DNA of 29,274 bases from a virus (IMGVR_UViG_3300025655_000201:1-29274), one strand, 5' to 3'; shown: positions 7,375 through 15,630, counted from the first letter of the stretch. Translations and numbers: made by a program. Notes: generated from the sequence alone by a model not told the origin.

Positions 7375-7386
7375 GATATATTATAG
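7375..7386 (-). promoter_or_regulatory. CTATAATA motif at the RNR/zinc-ribbon gene junction
   Basis: The minus strand reads CTATAATATATC across the RNR stop and immediately before the ATG at 7374. It belongs to the recurring CTATAATA family seen at 15622-15630 and 16650-16658. A promoter here would give an almost leaderless transcript, so the call is tentative. Confidence 0.25.
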
Positions 7387-9285
7387 TTCACACACTCCAT
7401 TTTTACAGGTTTCTACGGACTCGGTAATCTCCTCTATCGTCCCTTGCTGAATTAGCTTGTCCAGATCAATTGTATTGATATCTACAGCTTCTAGCGGCTC
7501 ATTACCTCTTGACCCGGCTCGATAGAAAGTAAACCCTTTCATATCGTTCGCATAGGTAAGAAGATCATCATACAGGTTTGACGGCTTGAAATCTGCGGGT
7601 AGGTTACAAGTTTTTGATACAGCGGAATCGATATAGGATTGAACTACAGCCTGTACTTTGATGTGTTCTTCTGGGGATACGTCGTACGCCCCAACACAAT
7701 GCGAGACATCACGCCCACGAAGATATAACTGCTTGAAAAGAGGGTCAACCACAAAAGTCTCATTCCAGACACCATCAGTGCCAGTACGCCACCTACGCTT
7801 GTAAACAGGGGCAAAGATCGGCTCAAGACCAGTAGAGACACCCAATACCATGCTGATAGTTCCAGTTGGAGCAACGGTAAGAAGAACGGCGTTTCGTAGA
7901 CCATTCTTCTTAATGTCAGATCGGATTCTTGATGGTAATGTTTTGAAGTACTTCTCATCTTTTAGTTTGCTCCAGTCGTATGCGGGGAAACTACCTTTTT
8001 CCTTACCGAGATACATAGAGGCTTTGTACGCCTCGTTTCTTATCGTGGCGAACAACCGTTCCAGGAATTCCAAGCACGATTCGTCTCCATATTTGAATCC
8101 TGATTTGATAAGAAAGTAGTGTAGTCCAGTGACGCCCAATCCGATTCTTCGGGAACGCATTCCCCCTTCTTCACACTCTGGAATTGGGAAGTGGTTTGCT
8201 GTGAGGATATTGTCGAGGAATCGTACTCCGGTACGGATTGTGCGAGCCAGTCTACGCCAATCGATATTACCGTCCATATCCACCATATTAGCAAGATTGA
8301 CGTGGCCAAGACAGCAATTCCCATACGCAGGAAGAACTTCCTCACCGCAGGGGTTGGTAGAAGGCATATACTCAAAGTAAGAAGCGTTAGTATATTCGTT
8401 AGCAAAATCTATATTGAAGATTCCCGGTTCCCCTGATTCAATAGCGTTATCTACGATATGCTCCCAGAGTTCACGAGCGCGGATCTCTTTCTTCGTTACT
8501 CCTATAAAAGTATCCGCATAGTGCTTTAGGTAATGAACCTTAGCGCGACCAAGAGCATCGTCCTCATTCTTTGCGACAACTTCTATAATGTCATCGCCAA
8601 GCTCGGACTTGCGCTCAACAGAATAGACGTAGTATTTATTATGCTTTCCACCGAAAGTAAAATACCACTCATCATCTTTTTCAACAGCCTCAATAAATCT
8701 CTTTGTGATAGCAACAGAGATGTTGAAATTAGTTAGCTCTTTTCTATCAAGTTTTACGTGTAAAAACTCTAAAAAGTCTGGATGTGTTACTTCCAGAATA
8801 GACATAAGAGCGGTTCTGCGGTTCTTTCCAGCGCGAACATGATTTCCGATTTCATTAATCATTCGCATAACAGAAATAGATCCTGGTGCGGAATGAACAA
8901 TGTTCTGTATATTGTCTCCCTTGGGACGAATCTTTGAGAAGTTGAAACCAATCCCGCCTCCTCCACAGGAAATCTTATACATATCAGAAATTATCTTTCC
9001 AATATTGTCTACAGAATCTTCGGGGTCTAGAACATAACAGTTCAGAAGGTTCTGGCGGCTTCTACCTGAACCAAATAGGATTCGTCCTCCTGGGCAGAAA
9101 TCTCCGTTGTTGATGGCGTCAAAAAACTTCTGCTCATACTTCTGTCTATTCTCGGGGAATTCGGGATCGGAAGCTGCTTTTGCTACTCTTCGGGCGCACT
9201 CTTTCCAGCTTGTCTCTCCAGGATAAGCATACTTATCCATGAAAATTGTTTCCGCGAGAGAGTTCTCGGGAATTTCATATCCCAT
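7381..9285 (-). CDS. nrdJ: Ribonucleotide reductase, class II (adenosylcobalamin type)
   Basis: This 634-aa enzyme reduces ribonucleotides to deoxyribonucleotides, independent of oxygen, using coenzyme B12. The N-terminal redox Cys is C82 (NLLNCYVLDP). The radical site is STNPCGEE (C313, E315), followed by NCCLGHVNL with the partner Cys at 324/325. VAPTGTISM is the nucleotide-binding block. The tail CKNGVCEL (C627, C632) is a C-terminal cysteine pair expected to relay electrons; the thioredoxin-like protein at 15974-16300 is a candidate donor. NPCGE, the short length and absence of an nrdB gene nearby indicate class II. Residues about 205-265 are an insertion relative to the usual spacing. 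The start is coupled to the co-chaperonin stop, with GGAGG upstream. Confidence 0.93.
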   Translation of the reverse strand: MGYEIPENSLAETIFMDKYAYPGETSWKECARRVAKAASDPEFPENRQKYEQKFFDAINNGDFCPGGRILFGSGRSRQNLLNCYVLDPEDSVDNIGKIISDMYKISCGGGGIGFNFSKIRPKGDNIQNIVHSAPGSISVMRMINEIGNHVRAGKNRRTALMSILEVTHPDFLEFLHVKLDRKELTNFNISVAITKRFIEAVEKDDEWYFTFGGKHNKYYVYSVERKSELGDDIIEVVAKNEDDALGRAKVHYLKHYADTFIGVTKKEIRARELWEHIVDNAIESGEPGIFNIDFANEYTNASYFEYMPSTNPCGEEVLPAYGNCCLGHVNLANMVDMDGNIDWRRLARTIRTGVRFLDNILTANHFPIPECEEGGMRSRRIGLGVTGLHYFLIKSGFKYGDESCLEFLERLFATIRNEAYKASMYLGKEKGSFPAYDWSKLKDEKYFKTLPSRIRSDIKKNGLRNAVLLTVAPTGTISMVLGVSTGLEPIFAPVYKRRWRTGTDGVWNETFVVDPLFKQLYLRGRDVSHCVGAYDVSPEEHIKVQAVVQSYIDSAVSKTCNLPADFKPSNLYDDLLTYANDMKGFTFYRAGSRGNEPLEAVDINTIDLDKLIQQGTIEEITESVETCKNGVCEL

Positions 9286-9560
9286 TATACTTCCTCCCCG
9301 TAAACGAGAATATCTTCTTCTGGAATTACTAGATAAACTTCATCGTCTATCTTGATTTCTTGTCCAGCGAATTGCGCGAAAATTACGTGTTGACCTTCTT
9401 TCCAATACTTGCCTTCACACCCTCTAGCAGCTTTAACGATGTAACCTTCGCTAAGCTTCTTTTCGGTTACAGCATCGGGAAGAAGAACTCCGCCTTTGGT
9501 CTTTATTTCGTTCTTTTTACGAGAAATGATTAATCTTTTACCGTTAGGAGTGTATTTCAT
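9285..9560 (-). CDS. GroES-like co-chaperonin (gp31 counterpart)
   Basis: The 91-aa protein matches Cpn10 length and pattern: NGKRLIISR at the start, a mobile loop ending in GGVLLPDAVTEKK (about 23-35), then EGYIVKAARG and the GQHVIFAQFAGQEI barrel strand. It should cap host GroEL for folding of phage proteins. T4 uses gp31 in the same way for its capsid protein gp23, and a gp23-type capsid is encoded in this window. No groEL is present, so the host supplies it. It lies 13 bp after the gp46-like gene, and its stop overlaps the RNR start. Confidence 0.9.
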   Translation of the reverse strand: MKYTPNGKRLIISRKKNEIKTKGGVLLPDAVTEKKLSEGYIVKAARGCEGKYWKEGQHVIFAQFAGQEIKIDDEVYLVIPEEDILVYGEEV

Positions 9561-9570
9561 TTTTCTTGGA

Positions 9571-9581
9571 ATATTATATAG
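9571..9581 (-). promoter_or_regulatory. Candidate promoter before the co-chaperonin
   Basis: The minus strand reads CTATATAATAT, ending 10 nt before the ATG at 9560, and overlaps the end of the gp46-like gene. It resembles the motif at 3451-3465 and the T4 late core TATAAATA. AT-rich stop codons can produce such strings by chance. Confidence 0.3.
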
Positions 9582-11184
9582 CTATTTTTGTAAGATTATT
9601 ACGTTTTGTTACAATTAAAGTTTGTGAATATTCTTCTAATAGCGAAGAAAGATATTCGTTATGAGTTATGATGAAGAGTTTTTTATGTTTGGTTAGCTGG
9701 TGAATAAGCTCAATCAAACCTTTCACTCCGTCTGCGTCAAGAGAATCCGCTACCTCATCGAAAAAGATTATGTTTGATCTGTTCTTACCAGTAAGAAGAA
9801 GTAGATCGTTGAGTCCAAGCATTACAGCTAACGAGACTCGTTTCTTTTCGCCTCCAGATAGAGATTCATAGTGACATTCTACCCCGTCATTATAGATCGT
9901 CTCGACCAGTGAATCGTCAAATTTTATGATAAAATTGCCTTTTGTTAGCGTACTCAAATAAGAGTTGCATCTCTCGTTCAAATACTCAAGGATGTTGCGT
10001 ATAACATAGCGAATCAGACCCGCCTCGGAGAAGGCGTGTTCCCAGAACTTCATTAGATCGTATTTCTTTTGGGCTTCTGTGGAAAGTTCTCCATATTTTT
10101 TGACAAGCTTTTTCTCGGTCTTGATTTGTGCGTTTATAACTTTTATTTCAGTATCAATTTCTTTGAACTTTTCAATTGTTTCAAAATCAGAAGATGATAC
10201 TGGAATCTGTAGCTTGTCTACAAGTTCTCCGAGCTTACGAATCATTTTTACCATCTCTCGTTCCTCGGAAGACCAAGACTGTATTTTCTCTTCTAGCTCT
10301 TTTGACTTATACAGGTTGGCATTTGAAAGCTTTCCGCAATGCTCACAACTTGTACCACTAAGAGCTTTTAAGGTACTGTTTGTTTGTAGAATTCTATCAC
10401 GAAGAACATCCCTCTTGGCAATGGCTCTTTCGTACTCAACATCTTTTTCGTGATGCTGTCTCTCAAGATCTTGTATTTCACTTAGGGATTTATTCTCAAT
10501 AAACTTGAGCTTGTCCTGAGAGAAGTAGCTCTTGGACTGCTTCTTCAGCTTACGTAGAGACGCGAGCTTGTTGGAAAGCTTGTTTACTTTTTGTGTAGCA
10601 TCATTGTGCAGAGCAAGGTTTACTTTCTTGTCATTCAAGTGCTGTGATTTGAAAGATTTTATAACAGACCTATTCTTGAACAAATCCCCGACAGACAGGA
10701 AGTTCTGAATAATCGCTCGCTTTTCTTCGGGAGTAGCTGTTAGGAAATCGGTGTTGTTTGATTGGCCAAAGATGATTGATGCTAGGAATACATTGTGGTT
10801 GATGTTGAGTATTTGCTCAAGATACTTTTGTGTATTCTGTATCGAGTCTTGGGTGCAGTTTTTATCTCCAACATGAACTGTGAGCATTGGTGGACGCTTC
10901 ACTCGTTCAATTACCGTATCTCCGTTAATCGTTAGGACGACTTTACACTTTCCCTTTGTATGATAGTTCTTGAGGCTCTTGTCGTTTGTTTTTCGGATAG
11001 TCTTTCCAAACAAAGCGAACATAATAGCCTCGATGATCGTGCTTTTTCCAGCACCATTTGATCCAGCTGGTTTTGTATCATAATTTTTTCCTACGATACG
11101 AACTAGATTACCGCACGAATCAAAATCGACCACAGCCTCTTTCACGGAAAGAAAGTTGTAAATTTCAAGTTTATTGAGATGCAT
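9574..11184 (-). CDS. 46: Recombination nuclease ATPase subunit, gp46/SbcC/Rad50 type
   Basis: An SMC-like ATPase of 536 residues. Walker A is AGSNGAGKST (40-49). A long coiled coil (about 165-375) is interrupted by the zinc hook C280-x2-C283. The ABC signature is LSGGEKKRV (442-450), and Walker B is NIIFFDEVAD (471-480), with a D-loop after it. Length is close to T4 gp46 (560 aa). It would pair with the gp47-like nuclease, whose gene ends 14 bp inside this one, to resect DNA ends for recombination-dependent replication. The ATG at 11184 has AGGAG upstream. Confidence 0.95.
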   Translation of the reverse strand: MHLNKLEIYNFLSVKEAVVDFDSCGNLVRIVGKNYDTKPAGSNGAGKSTIIEAIMFALFGKTIRKTNDKSLKNYHTKGKCKVVLTINGDTVIERVKRPPMLTVHVGDKNCTQDSIQNTQKYLEQILNINHNVFLASIIFGQSNNTDFLTATPEEKRAIIQNFLSVGDLFKNRSVIKSFKSQHLNDKKVNLALHNDATQKVNKLSNKLASLRKLKKQSKSYFSQDKLKFIENKSLSEIQDLERQHHEKDVEYERAIAKRDVLRDRILQTNSTLKALSGTSCEHCGKLSNANLYKSKELEEKIQSWSSEEREMVKMIRKLGELVDKLQIPVSSSDFETIEKFKEIDTEIKVINAQIKTEKKLVKKYGELSTEAQKKYDLMKFWEHAFSEAGLIRYVIRNILEYLNERCNSYLSTLTKGNFIIKFDDSLVETIYNDGVECHYESLSGGEKKRVSLAVMLGLNDLLLLTGKNRSNIIFFDEVADSLDADGVKGLIELIHQLTKHKKLFIITHNEYLSSLLEEYSQTLIVTKRNNLTKIAI

Positions 11185-12190
11185 TTCGTATTTCTCCTAA
11201 GGCTTTCAGTAAGTCGTTCTTAGAAAATATGGTATCGCTTTCTTCGATATACTGATTGATTATACTGTCGTCTAAAGTGAATATTTGTTTTTTTGGTGAG
11301 TAAGAAGATTCAAATTTAGGCATAACATCTTCAAATACCAACTCTAAGTGCTGTATTGGGTACTTAGCAAATATTTCTTCTTTCAAACGATCCTCGGTAT
11401 AAGTATCAAGCTTGTCCATCTTTACACGAAGAATGGTGAAAAAGTCCTCAAACTTATGCTTAGTGGCTAACTCAGGAATTTCGTCTATAGTACCGACAAC
11501 GTGCTTGATTCCTTTTCCCATTGGCTTTCTTACCATCTCAATCTCTTTACCGCGTATGATAAGTTCATGAACGTACTTCTGTGCGTTTGCTTCGCCAAAG
11601 GTATTTGAGTATTGAGTTCCTAGGATTACTACGTTATCGTAAATTTTTGGCTTGTGGATATGTCCTAAGAAGGCGTAAGGTTTTTTCTTGAAATGCCAAC
11701 GTTTTACTCGCGCCTCATATGCGTAGTGTCCATTAGAAACGCAGCCATCAAAACCAAAATGACCGAATACAGGGTTATTGGTTTTCTTCAGATCTTGTAT
11801 TATTTTGTCTTCGTCCTCATAGTGAGGAATGAAATCAAAATCGATGTCGCCTATTCGTATTGTTTCAGTATCTTTTACGATATGGGCTAGATCAGAGAAT
11901 AGCGTTAGAACTGTATCGGATGTTCCGTCTTTTCTCAAAGTATCGTGGTTACCTCGATTGACGATGATATTCTTACACTTGATACTTTCTAATATTTGAC
12001 GGAAAGCCAGAAGTTCTTCGCTTCGTGGGTTTCTGCGTTCAAATACATCTCCGTTGATAACAACGTGGGTACACGGTTTTCTGTTCGCAAGATCTACCAG
12101 GGTTTCTATTTGAGTCTCAAGAAACCCTGGCATGTAGTCAGATCGAAGGTGTAAATCCGTGAGAATAACAACCCTACTTGTTTTTGACAT
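11171..12190 (-). CDS. 47: Recombination nuclease subunit, gp47/SbcD/Mre11 type
   Basis: A calcineurin-like metallophosphoesterase of 339 residues, the T4 gp47 size. The motifs appear in order: TDLHLRSD (D11, H13), NGDVFERR, NRGNHD, GHFGFDG and GHIHKP, which supply the two-metal site. It would act as the nuclease in a complex with the gp46-like ATPase encoded next. The start overlaps the polymerase gene's 3' end by 17 bp and has no clear Shine-Dalgarno sequence, so translation is probably coupled to the polymerase. Confidence 0.95.
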   Translation of the reverse strand: MSKTSRVVILTDLHLRSDYMPGFLETQIETLVDLANRKPCTHVVINGDVFERRNPRSEELLAFRQILESIKCKNIIVNRGNHDTLRKDGTSDTVLTLFSDLAHIVKDTETIRIGDIDFDFIPHYEDEDKIIQDLKKTNNPVFGHFGFDGCVSNGHYAYEARVKRWHFKKKPYAFLGHIHKPKIYDNVVILGTQYSNTFGEANAQKYVHELIIRGKEIEMVRKPMGKGIKHVVGTIDEIPELATKHKFEDFFTILRVKMDKLDTYTEDRLKEEIFAKYPIQHLELVFEDVMPKFESSYSPKKQIFTLDDSIINQYIEESDTIFSKNDLLKALGEIRNASQ

Positions 12191-13691
12191 ATTCTAATAT
12201 TTCATTTTCGTTGCACAGGCAGCCAGTTGAATCGAATTCTGCTTCGATCATGTCCCCGAATGAGGTTCCGGCTTCAACATCCACAACGAAGGGTACAACA
12301 AAATCTAGACCGTACAACTTCTTGAAATCGTCAGTGCTTTGAAGAACATACTTCATCAACTCTAAAGTTTTCTTCATGTCCTTTTTAGAAGCTTGAACTT
12401 CTACTGAGTCGTGTACAGTAGCAAGAATCTGTGCATCTAGTCCTGTCTTAGTTAGGTACTTTTGAAGACGAAGAATGGAATGCAACATCAAATCTGATGC
12501 TGAACTTTGAATCACAAAGTTCATTCCTTGTCTTAAAGCACGGTATTGGTATTTTTTATTCGGACTGTTTACATTTTGTAGGTGTCGGCGTCTTCCGAAA
12601 AGACTTACCGCATAACCATTTTGTTTTACAAACTTGTGTACAAAATCAATCCACTTGAAAACCTTTGGAAAGGAGTCCTGGTATGCTTTGAAAATACTCT
12701 TGCAGTATCCGACATCCTTACCGATCTGCATTGATAGCTTGTGTGGACCTCCGCCATACACGATCAAGAAGCTTACACTTTTTGCGATCTGGCGTTCTTC
12801 TTTTGTAACTTCAGACGCATCCTTACCGAATACCAGAGATGCGGTAAAACTGTGAAGGTCTTGACCAGAGTTGAATGCTTCGATTAGGTTTTTATCACGA
12901 CAGCATTGAGCGAGAACACGAAGCTCTGCCTGAGAGAAGTCTGCCGCAAGAAATACCTTATCATCATCAGCAGTCATCATACTGCGAAGATTTACCTCGT
13001 CACCATCTTCTGGTCTTGGCAAGGTATGGAACGATATTCCCTTCTTGTTCTTTGGAGATACCGAATACGTGGAGCAGCTGAGACGCCCTGTAACGACGTT
13101 TCCGAAGTTGTAGCTGGAGTAGACTCTACCATCCTCGTTGTACTCTAATGCGTTCTCCACGCCCTTTACGTACGTCTTGTGCTGCTTTACACGGGCTTTG
13201 TGACGGAGAAGAAGCTCAATGTATTCTTTCGCGTCTCCTTTGGCGGTAGCAGCTACGCTTGTTAGGTGAGCCTCAGTAATAGATGGAGCCTTGGTCTTCT
13301 TTGAAAACTCAGTTGCTTTTAGACCAAACCCTTCTTTGCTGAATAGCAGTAGTCCCATGTCAGCATTTGAGTTTGGATTCACTCCGTCTATAGGTGATAG
13401 TTCCTTTAGACGTTCGTGGATATCGTTGATCTCATCTTGAAGAATCTGGTCGAATCGCTTTACACAATCCGTATCAACAAGAATACCATTATGCTCTATC
13501 TCAGAAGCTACTACAAGGATTTCCTTGAGAAGTTTATCATATACATGATTCACTCCTTTGCTTTTCATCTGAGGATTCATAAGACGACACGCCCTTAGAG
13601 TGAAGTCGGCATCCATGGCATTGCCAAGAGCCATGTCCTCTAAGGGCATGTTTTCCCAATCGTGGGTTCCACCGTTAGTTACGGTTAGCAT
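12174..13691 (-). CDS. polA: DNA polymerase family A, polymerase half of a split gene
   Basis: The 505-aa protein holds the Pol I-type polymerase domain. Motif A is AADFSQAELR (D251). Motif B is R300-QIA-K304-SVS-F308-LIV-Y312, matching E. coli R754, K758, F762 and Y766. Motif C is VHDSVEV (H427, D428, with Ser in place of Glu). The Phe at the 762 position predicts normal discrimination against dideoxynucleotides. The first 30 residues are not polymerase sequence: NAMDAD (24-29) is the Exo III motif of the 3'-5' exonuclease domain, whose Exo I and II motifs are in the protein at 14647-15618. At the Exo III Tyr position there is Gly23. The ATG overlaps the glutamine synthetase stop. Confidence 0.95.
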   Translation of the reverse strand: MLTVTNGGTHDWENMPLEDMALGNAMDADFTLRACRLMNPQMKSKGVNHVYDKLLKEILVVASEIEHNGILVDTDCVKRFDQILQDEINDIHERLKELSPIDGVNPNSNADMGLLLFSKEGFGLKATEFSKKTKAPSITEAHLTSVAATAKGDAKEYIELLLRHKARVKQHKTYVKGVENALEYNEDGRVYSSYNFGNVVTGRLSCSTYSVSPKNKKGISFHTLPRPEDGDEVNLRSMMTADDDKVFLAADFSQAELRVLAQCCRDKNLIEAFNSGQDLHSFTASLVFGKDASEVTKEERQIAKSVSFLIVYGGGPHKLSMQIGKDVGYCKSIFKAYQDSFPKVFKWIDFVHKFVKQNGYAVSLFGRRRHLQNVNSPNKKYQYRALRQGMNFVIQSSASDLMLHSILRLQKYLTKTGLDAQILATVHDSVEVQASKKDMKKTLELMKYVLQSTDDFKKLYGLDFVVPFVVDVEAGTSFGDMIEAEFDSTGCLCNENEILEYVKNK

Positions 13692-14647
13692 GAAAGTGTT
13701 TTTAGTATTCTAGCAGTTACAAGATAAGGGTCACAAGTAGCTGCGGGTCTACGATCTTCAAAATACCCACAGCCCTTTACTTCGACATGGCTAGGAATAC
13801 GAACACTTGCGCTTCTATCACCGACACCATGCGTAAACTTATTATAGTCTGAAGTTTCGCATTCTCCGGTTAATCTTAGCTCATTTCCAACACCGTAAAC
13901 TTCCATGTGTTCCTTGTGAGCTTTTTTGAATTTCTTCATAATATTTTCCAGGGTGTCAAGACTTTCTCGTAGCTCCTTTGTAGAAACATTTACATGACAC
14001 CCAGCACCATTCAGATCTTTGTAAATCTTTGGGTGATAGGAAATACGCATGTTGAACTTCTCGGCGTTTCTCTCATTAATGAATCGAGAAACCCACAGAT
14101 TGTCTGACGCATCGACTGCGGTCTTTGGCTGTGTTTGGTATTCCCATTGAGAGAGCATAACTTCAGCGTTGTAACCAAACAGATCTAGTCCAGCTTTTTC
14201 GCATTTAATCATATGCTCTTCTGCGATCAGTCTACCTACAACTCTACCAGCACCATTACCACAATAGAACTCTCCCTGTACCTGTTCTTCTGGTACAACC
14301 GGATTCATCATCGGATCAGTGATAGTATACTCCTGTTCAAATCCGAACCAAACATCATTCAGATCCATTTCTCTGAGCTTGGCTCGATTATTGCTTTCGT
14401 GTGGTGTTCCGTCCGGGTAAAGCACTTCACATAGAGCAAGATACCCGTCTTCTCTGAATGGGTCGACGTATATCTTTACGGGCTTTAGGGTTCTGTCGGA
14501 ATCCTTCAGATCTCCTTGCTTCGTACTCCCTCCATCGAAAGACCAATCGGGAAGAATGCTTTCTACAGTAGGAAGAAGTCTAACTTTTGACCGGATCTGA
14601 GGCATATCGTCGGATCCGTCTAACCAAATATATTCTACAGTTTTCAT
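13685..14647 (-). CDS. glnA: Glutamine synthetase, type II (eukaryote-like)
   Basis: The enzyme would make glutamine from glutamate, ammonia and ATP. The 320 residues follow the GSII pattern from end to end: YIWLDGS; WSFDGGST with KQG; DPFRED...LALCEV; WFGFEQEYT with the metal-binding Glu pair; FYCGNGAGRVVGR; YNAEVMLSQWEYQ; LNGAGCHVNVSTK with the active-site His; GNELRLTGECET; DRSASVRIPS; and GYFEDRRPAATCDPYLVT. No key block is missing, so it looks functional; it is slightly short for GSII (about 340-370 aa). It lies exactly between the two halves of a split DNA polymerase and overlaps both neighbours (TAATG at 14647, ATGCTAA at 13691-13685). Glutamine synthetase is rare in phages; a metabolic role or a use of glutamine in modification are both possible. 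Confidence 0.93.
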   Translation of the reverse strand: MKTVEYIWLDGSDDMPQIRSKVRLLPTVESILPDWSFDGGSTKQGDLKDSDRTLKPVKIYVDPFREDGYLALCEVLYPDGTPHESNNRAKLREMDLNDVWFGFEQEYTITDPMMNPVVPEEQVQGEFYCGNGAGRVVGRLIAEEHMIKCEKAGLDLFGYNAEVMLSQWEYQTQPKTAVDASDNLWVSRFINERNAEKFNMRISYHPKIYKDLNGAGCHVNVSTKELRESLDTLENIMKKFKKAHKEHMEVYGVGNELRLTGECETSDYNKFTHGVGDRSASVRIPSHVEVKGCGYFEDRRPAATCDPYLVTARILKTLSC

Positions 14648-15618
14648 TAAAATTTTTCTAGTTCTTGTGGGAAGTATTCCTTCACCAAATCCATTAAGGA
14701 GTGCGGAAGATTTTCGTCAATAAGCGAATGCATGATCTTCGTATCTCCAATGTTATAAAAGTGTTTGATTCCAAAAGACATCAAGAATTTTATGTCGAAC
14801 TGACAATTATGAAAAACTTTCTGTATGTTCTTGTTTGCCATCAAGTTCGATAATCTTTCTCGTATATGGTCAATGTCCTTGTCTATAAAACAGGTTTCCT
14901 TGTGATATATCGGAACAGTAAACGCTTTGTTTTCCTCGTACGCAATTGCGATTGTCGAGATTACATGTTTTTTGAAATCCAATCCTGTAGTCTCAATATC
15001 GAGTCCAAGAACTTCATGATTTTCCGCGATGTCCATAAGACGGTCGAAATCAGAAATGTCTTTACATAATACATAGCCTGTTCCATCAAATTTGTTTTTG
15101 TTCAGAATAAACTTGTCGTAAGCATTGTTAATATCCTGAACAAACAGTTTTCTTACTTTCGGTTCAAGGAAAAGTGTTTCTGAGTCGTAGGTTGGTATGA
15201 CCGGGAACCCGTTATACTCAAACTCCTTTCCTCGCTTGTTGTATAGACCGGATTTCTTGATAAGAGTTTTCATTGCTACATTACCAAGAGGAATGATTAG
15301 ATCCGGTTTTATTGTGTTTATATCATCGTAGAGAAACTCACGATGTGTTGCGTAATCTTTTGTGGTAAGATCATCCTCCTTTATGTTAGGTTCTCGGATA
15401 GCGGGGACGAACTGATAATGTCCATCAGGGAGATTAGTTTTCTCAAGAAGATGCGAAACGATTGCGTATTCATTATCGTTGAAGTCGTATAGCTTTCCAC
15501 GTTCTCTATATCGACAAGGAGTTACGAATACGATCTTTTCGTCCCCAACAGAATTTGACGAATAATCTTTGTTTTTTTCTTGTTCGTCAAAACTTTCAAG
15601 AATCTTTTCTATATCCAT
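14647..15618 (-). CDS. UDG-like domain plus 3'-5' exonuclease, exonuclease part of a split PolA
   Basis: The 323-aa protein has two parts. Residues about 25-170 resemble a family 4-type uracil-DNA glycosylase fold: KPDLIIPLGNVAMKTL, RGKEFEYNGFPVIPTYD, then a KVRKLF helix. The usual HPS triad is TYDSE here, so the catalytic His is absent. Residues about 195-323 are a DEDD exonuclease: Exo I LGLDIETTGLD and Exo II VFHNCQFDIKFL. The protein ends just after a PHSLMDLVKEYF helix, before Exo III, which is at the start of the polymerase protein. The two products must probably associate to proofread. The SPO1 polymerase has a similar UDG-like N-terminus fused in one chain. Its ATG is 15 bp from the divergent sigma-like gene. 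Confidence 0.85.
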   Translation of the reverse strand: MDIEKILESFDEQEKNKDYSSNSVGDEKIVFVTPCRYRERGKLYDFNDNEYAIVSHLLEKTNLPDGHYQFVPAIREPNIKEDDLTTKDYATHREFLYDDINTIKPDLIIPLGNVAMKTLIKKSGLYNKRGKEFEYNGFPVIPTYDSETLFLEPKVRKLFVQDINNAYDKFILNKNKFDGTGYVLCKDISDFDRLMDIAENHEVLGLDIETTGLDFKKHVISTIAIAYEENKAFTVPIYHKETCFIDKDIDHIRERLSNLMANKNIQKVFHNCQFDIKFLMSFGIKHFYNIGDTKIMHSLIDENLPHSLMDLVKEYFPQELEKF

Positions 15619-15621
15619 GTT

Positions 15622-15630
15622 CTATTATAG
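15622..15630. promoter_or_regulatory. Bidirectional CTATTATAG motif between exonuclease and sigma-like genes
   Basis: The 15-bp gap between two divergent ATGs (15618 minus, 15634 plus) contains ctattatag, a palindrome with one central base, so it reads as CTATAATAG on the minus strand. The same 9-mer fills the other divergent gap at 16647-16663. It may be a two-way promoter. The gap is so short that transcripts would be nearly leaderless. Confidence 0.4.

Noticed and set aside
7644-8405. Long alternative-frame ORFs within the RNR gene
   Set aside because: They overlap the strongly conserved RNR coding sequence, lack motifs and ribosome binding sites, and are shadows of codon bias.
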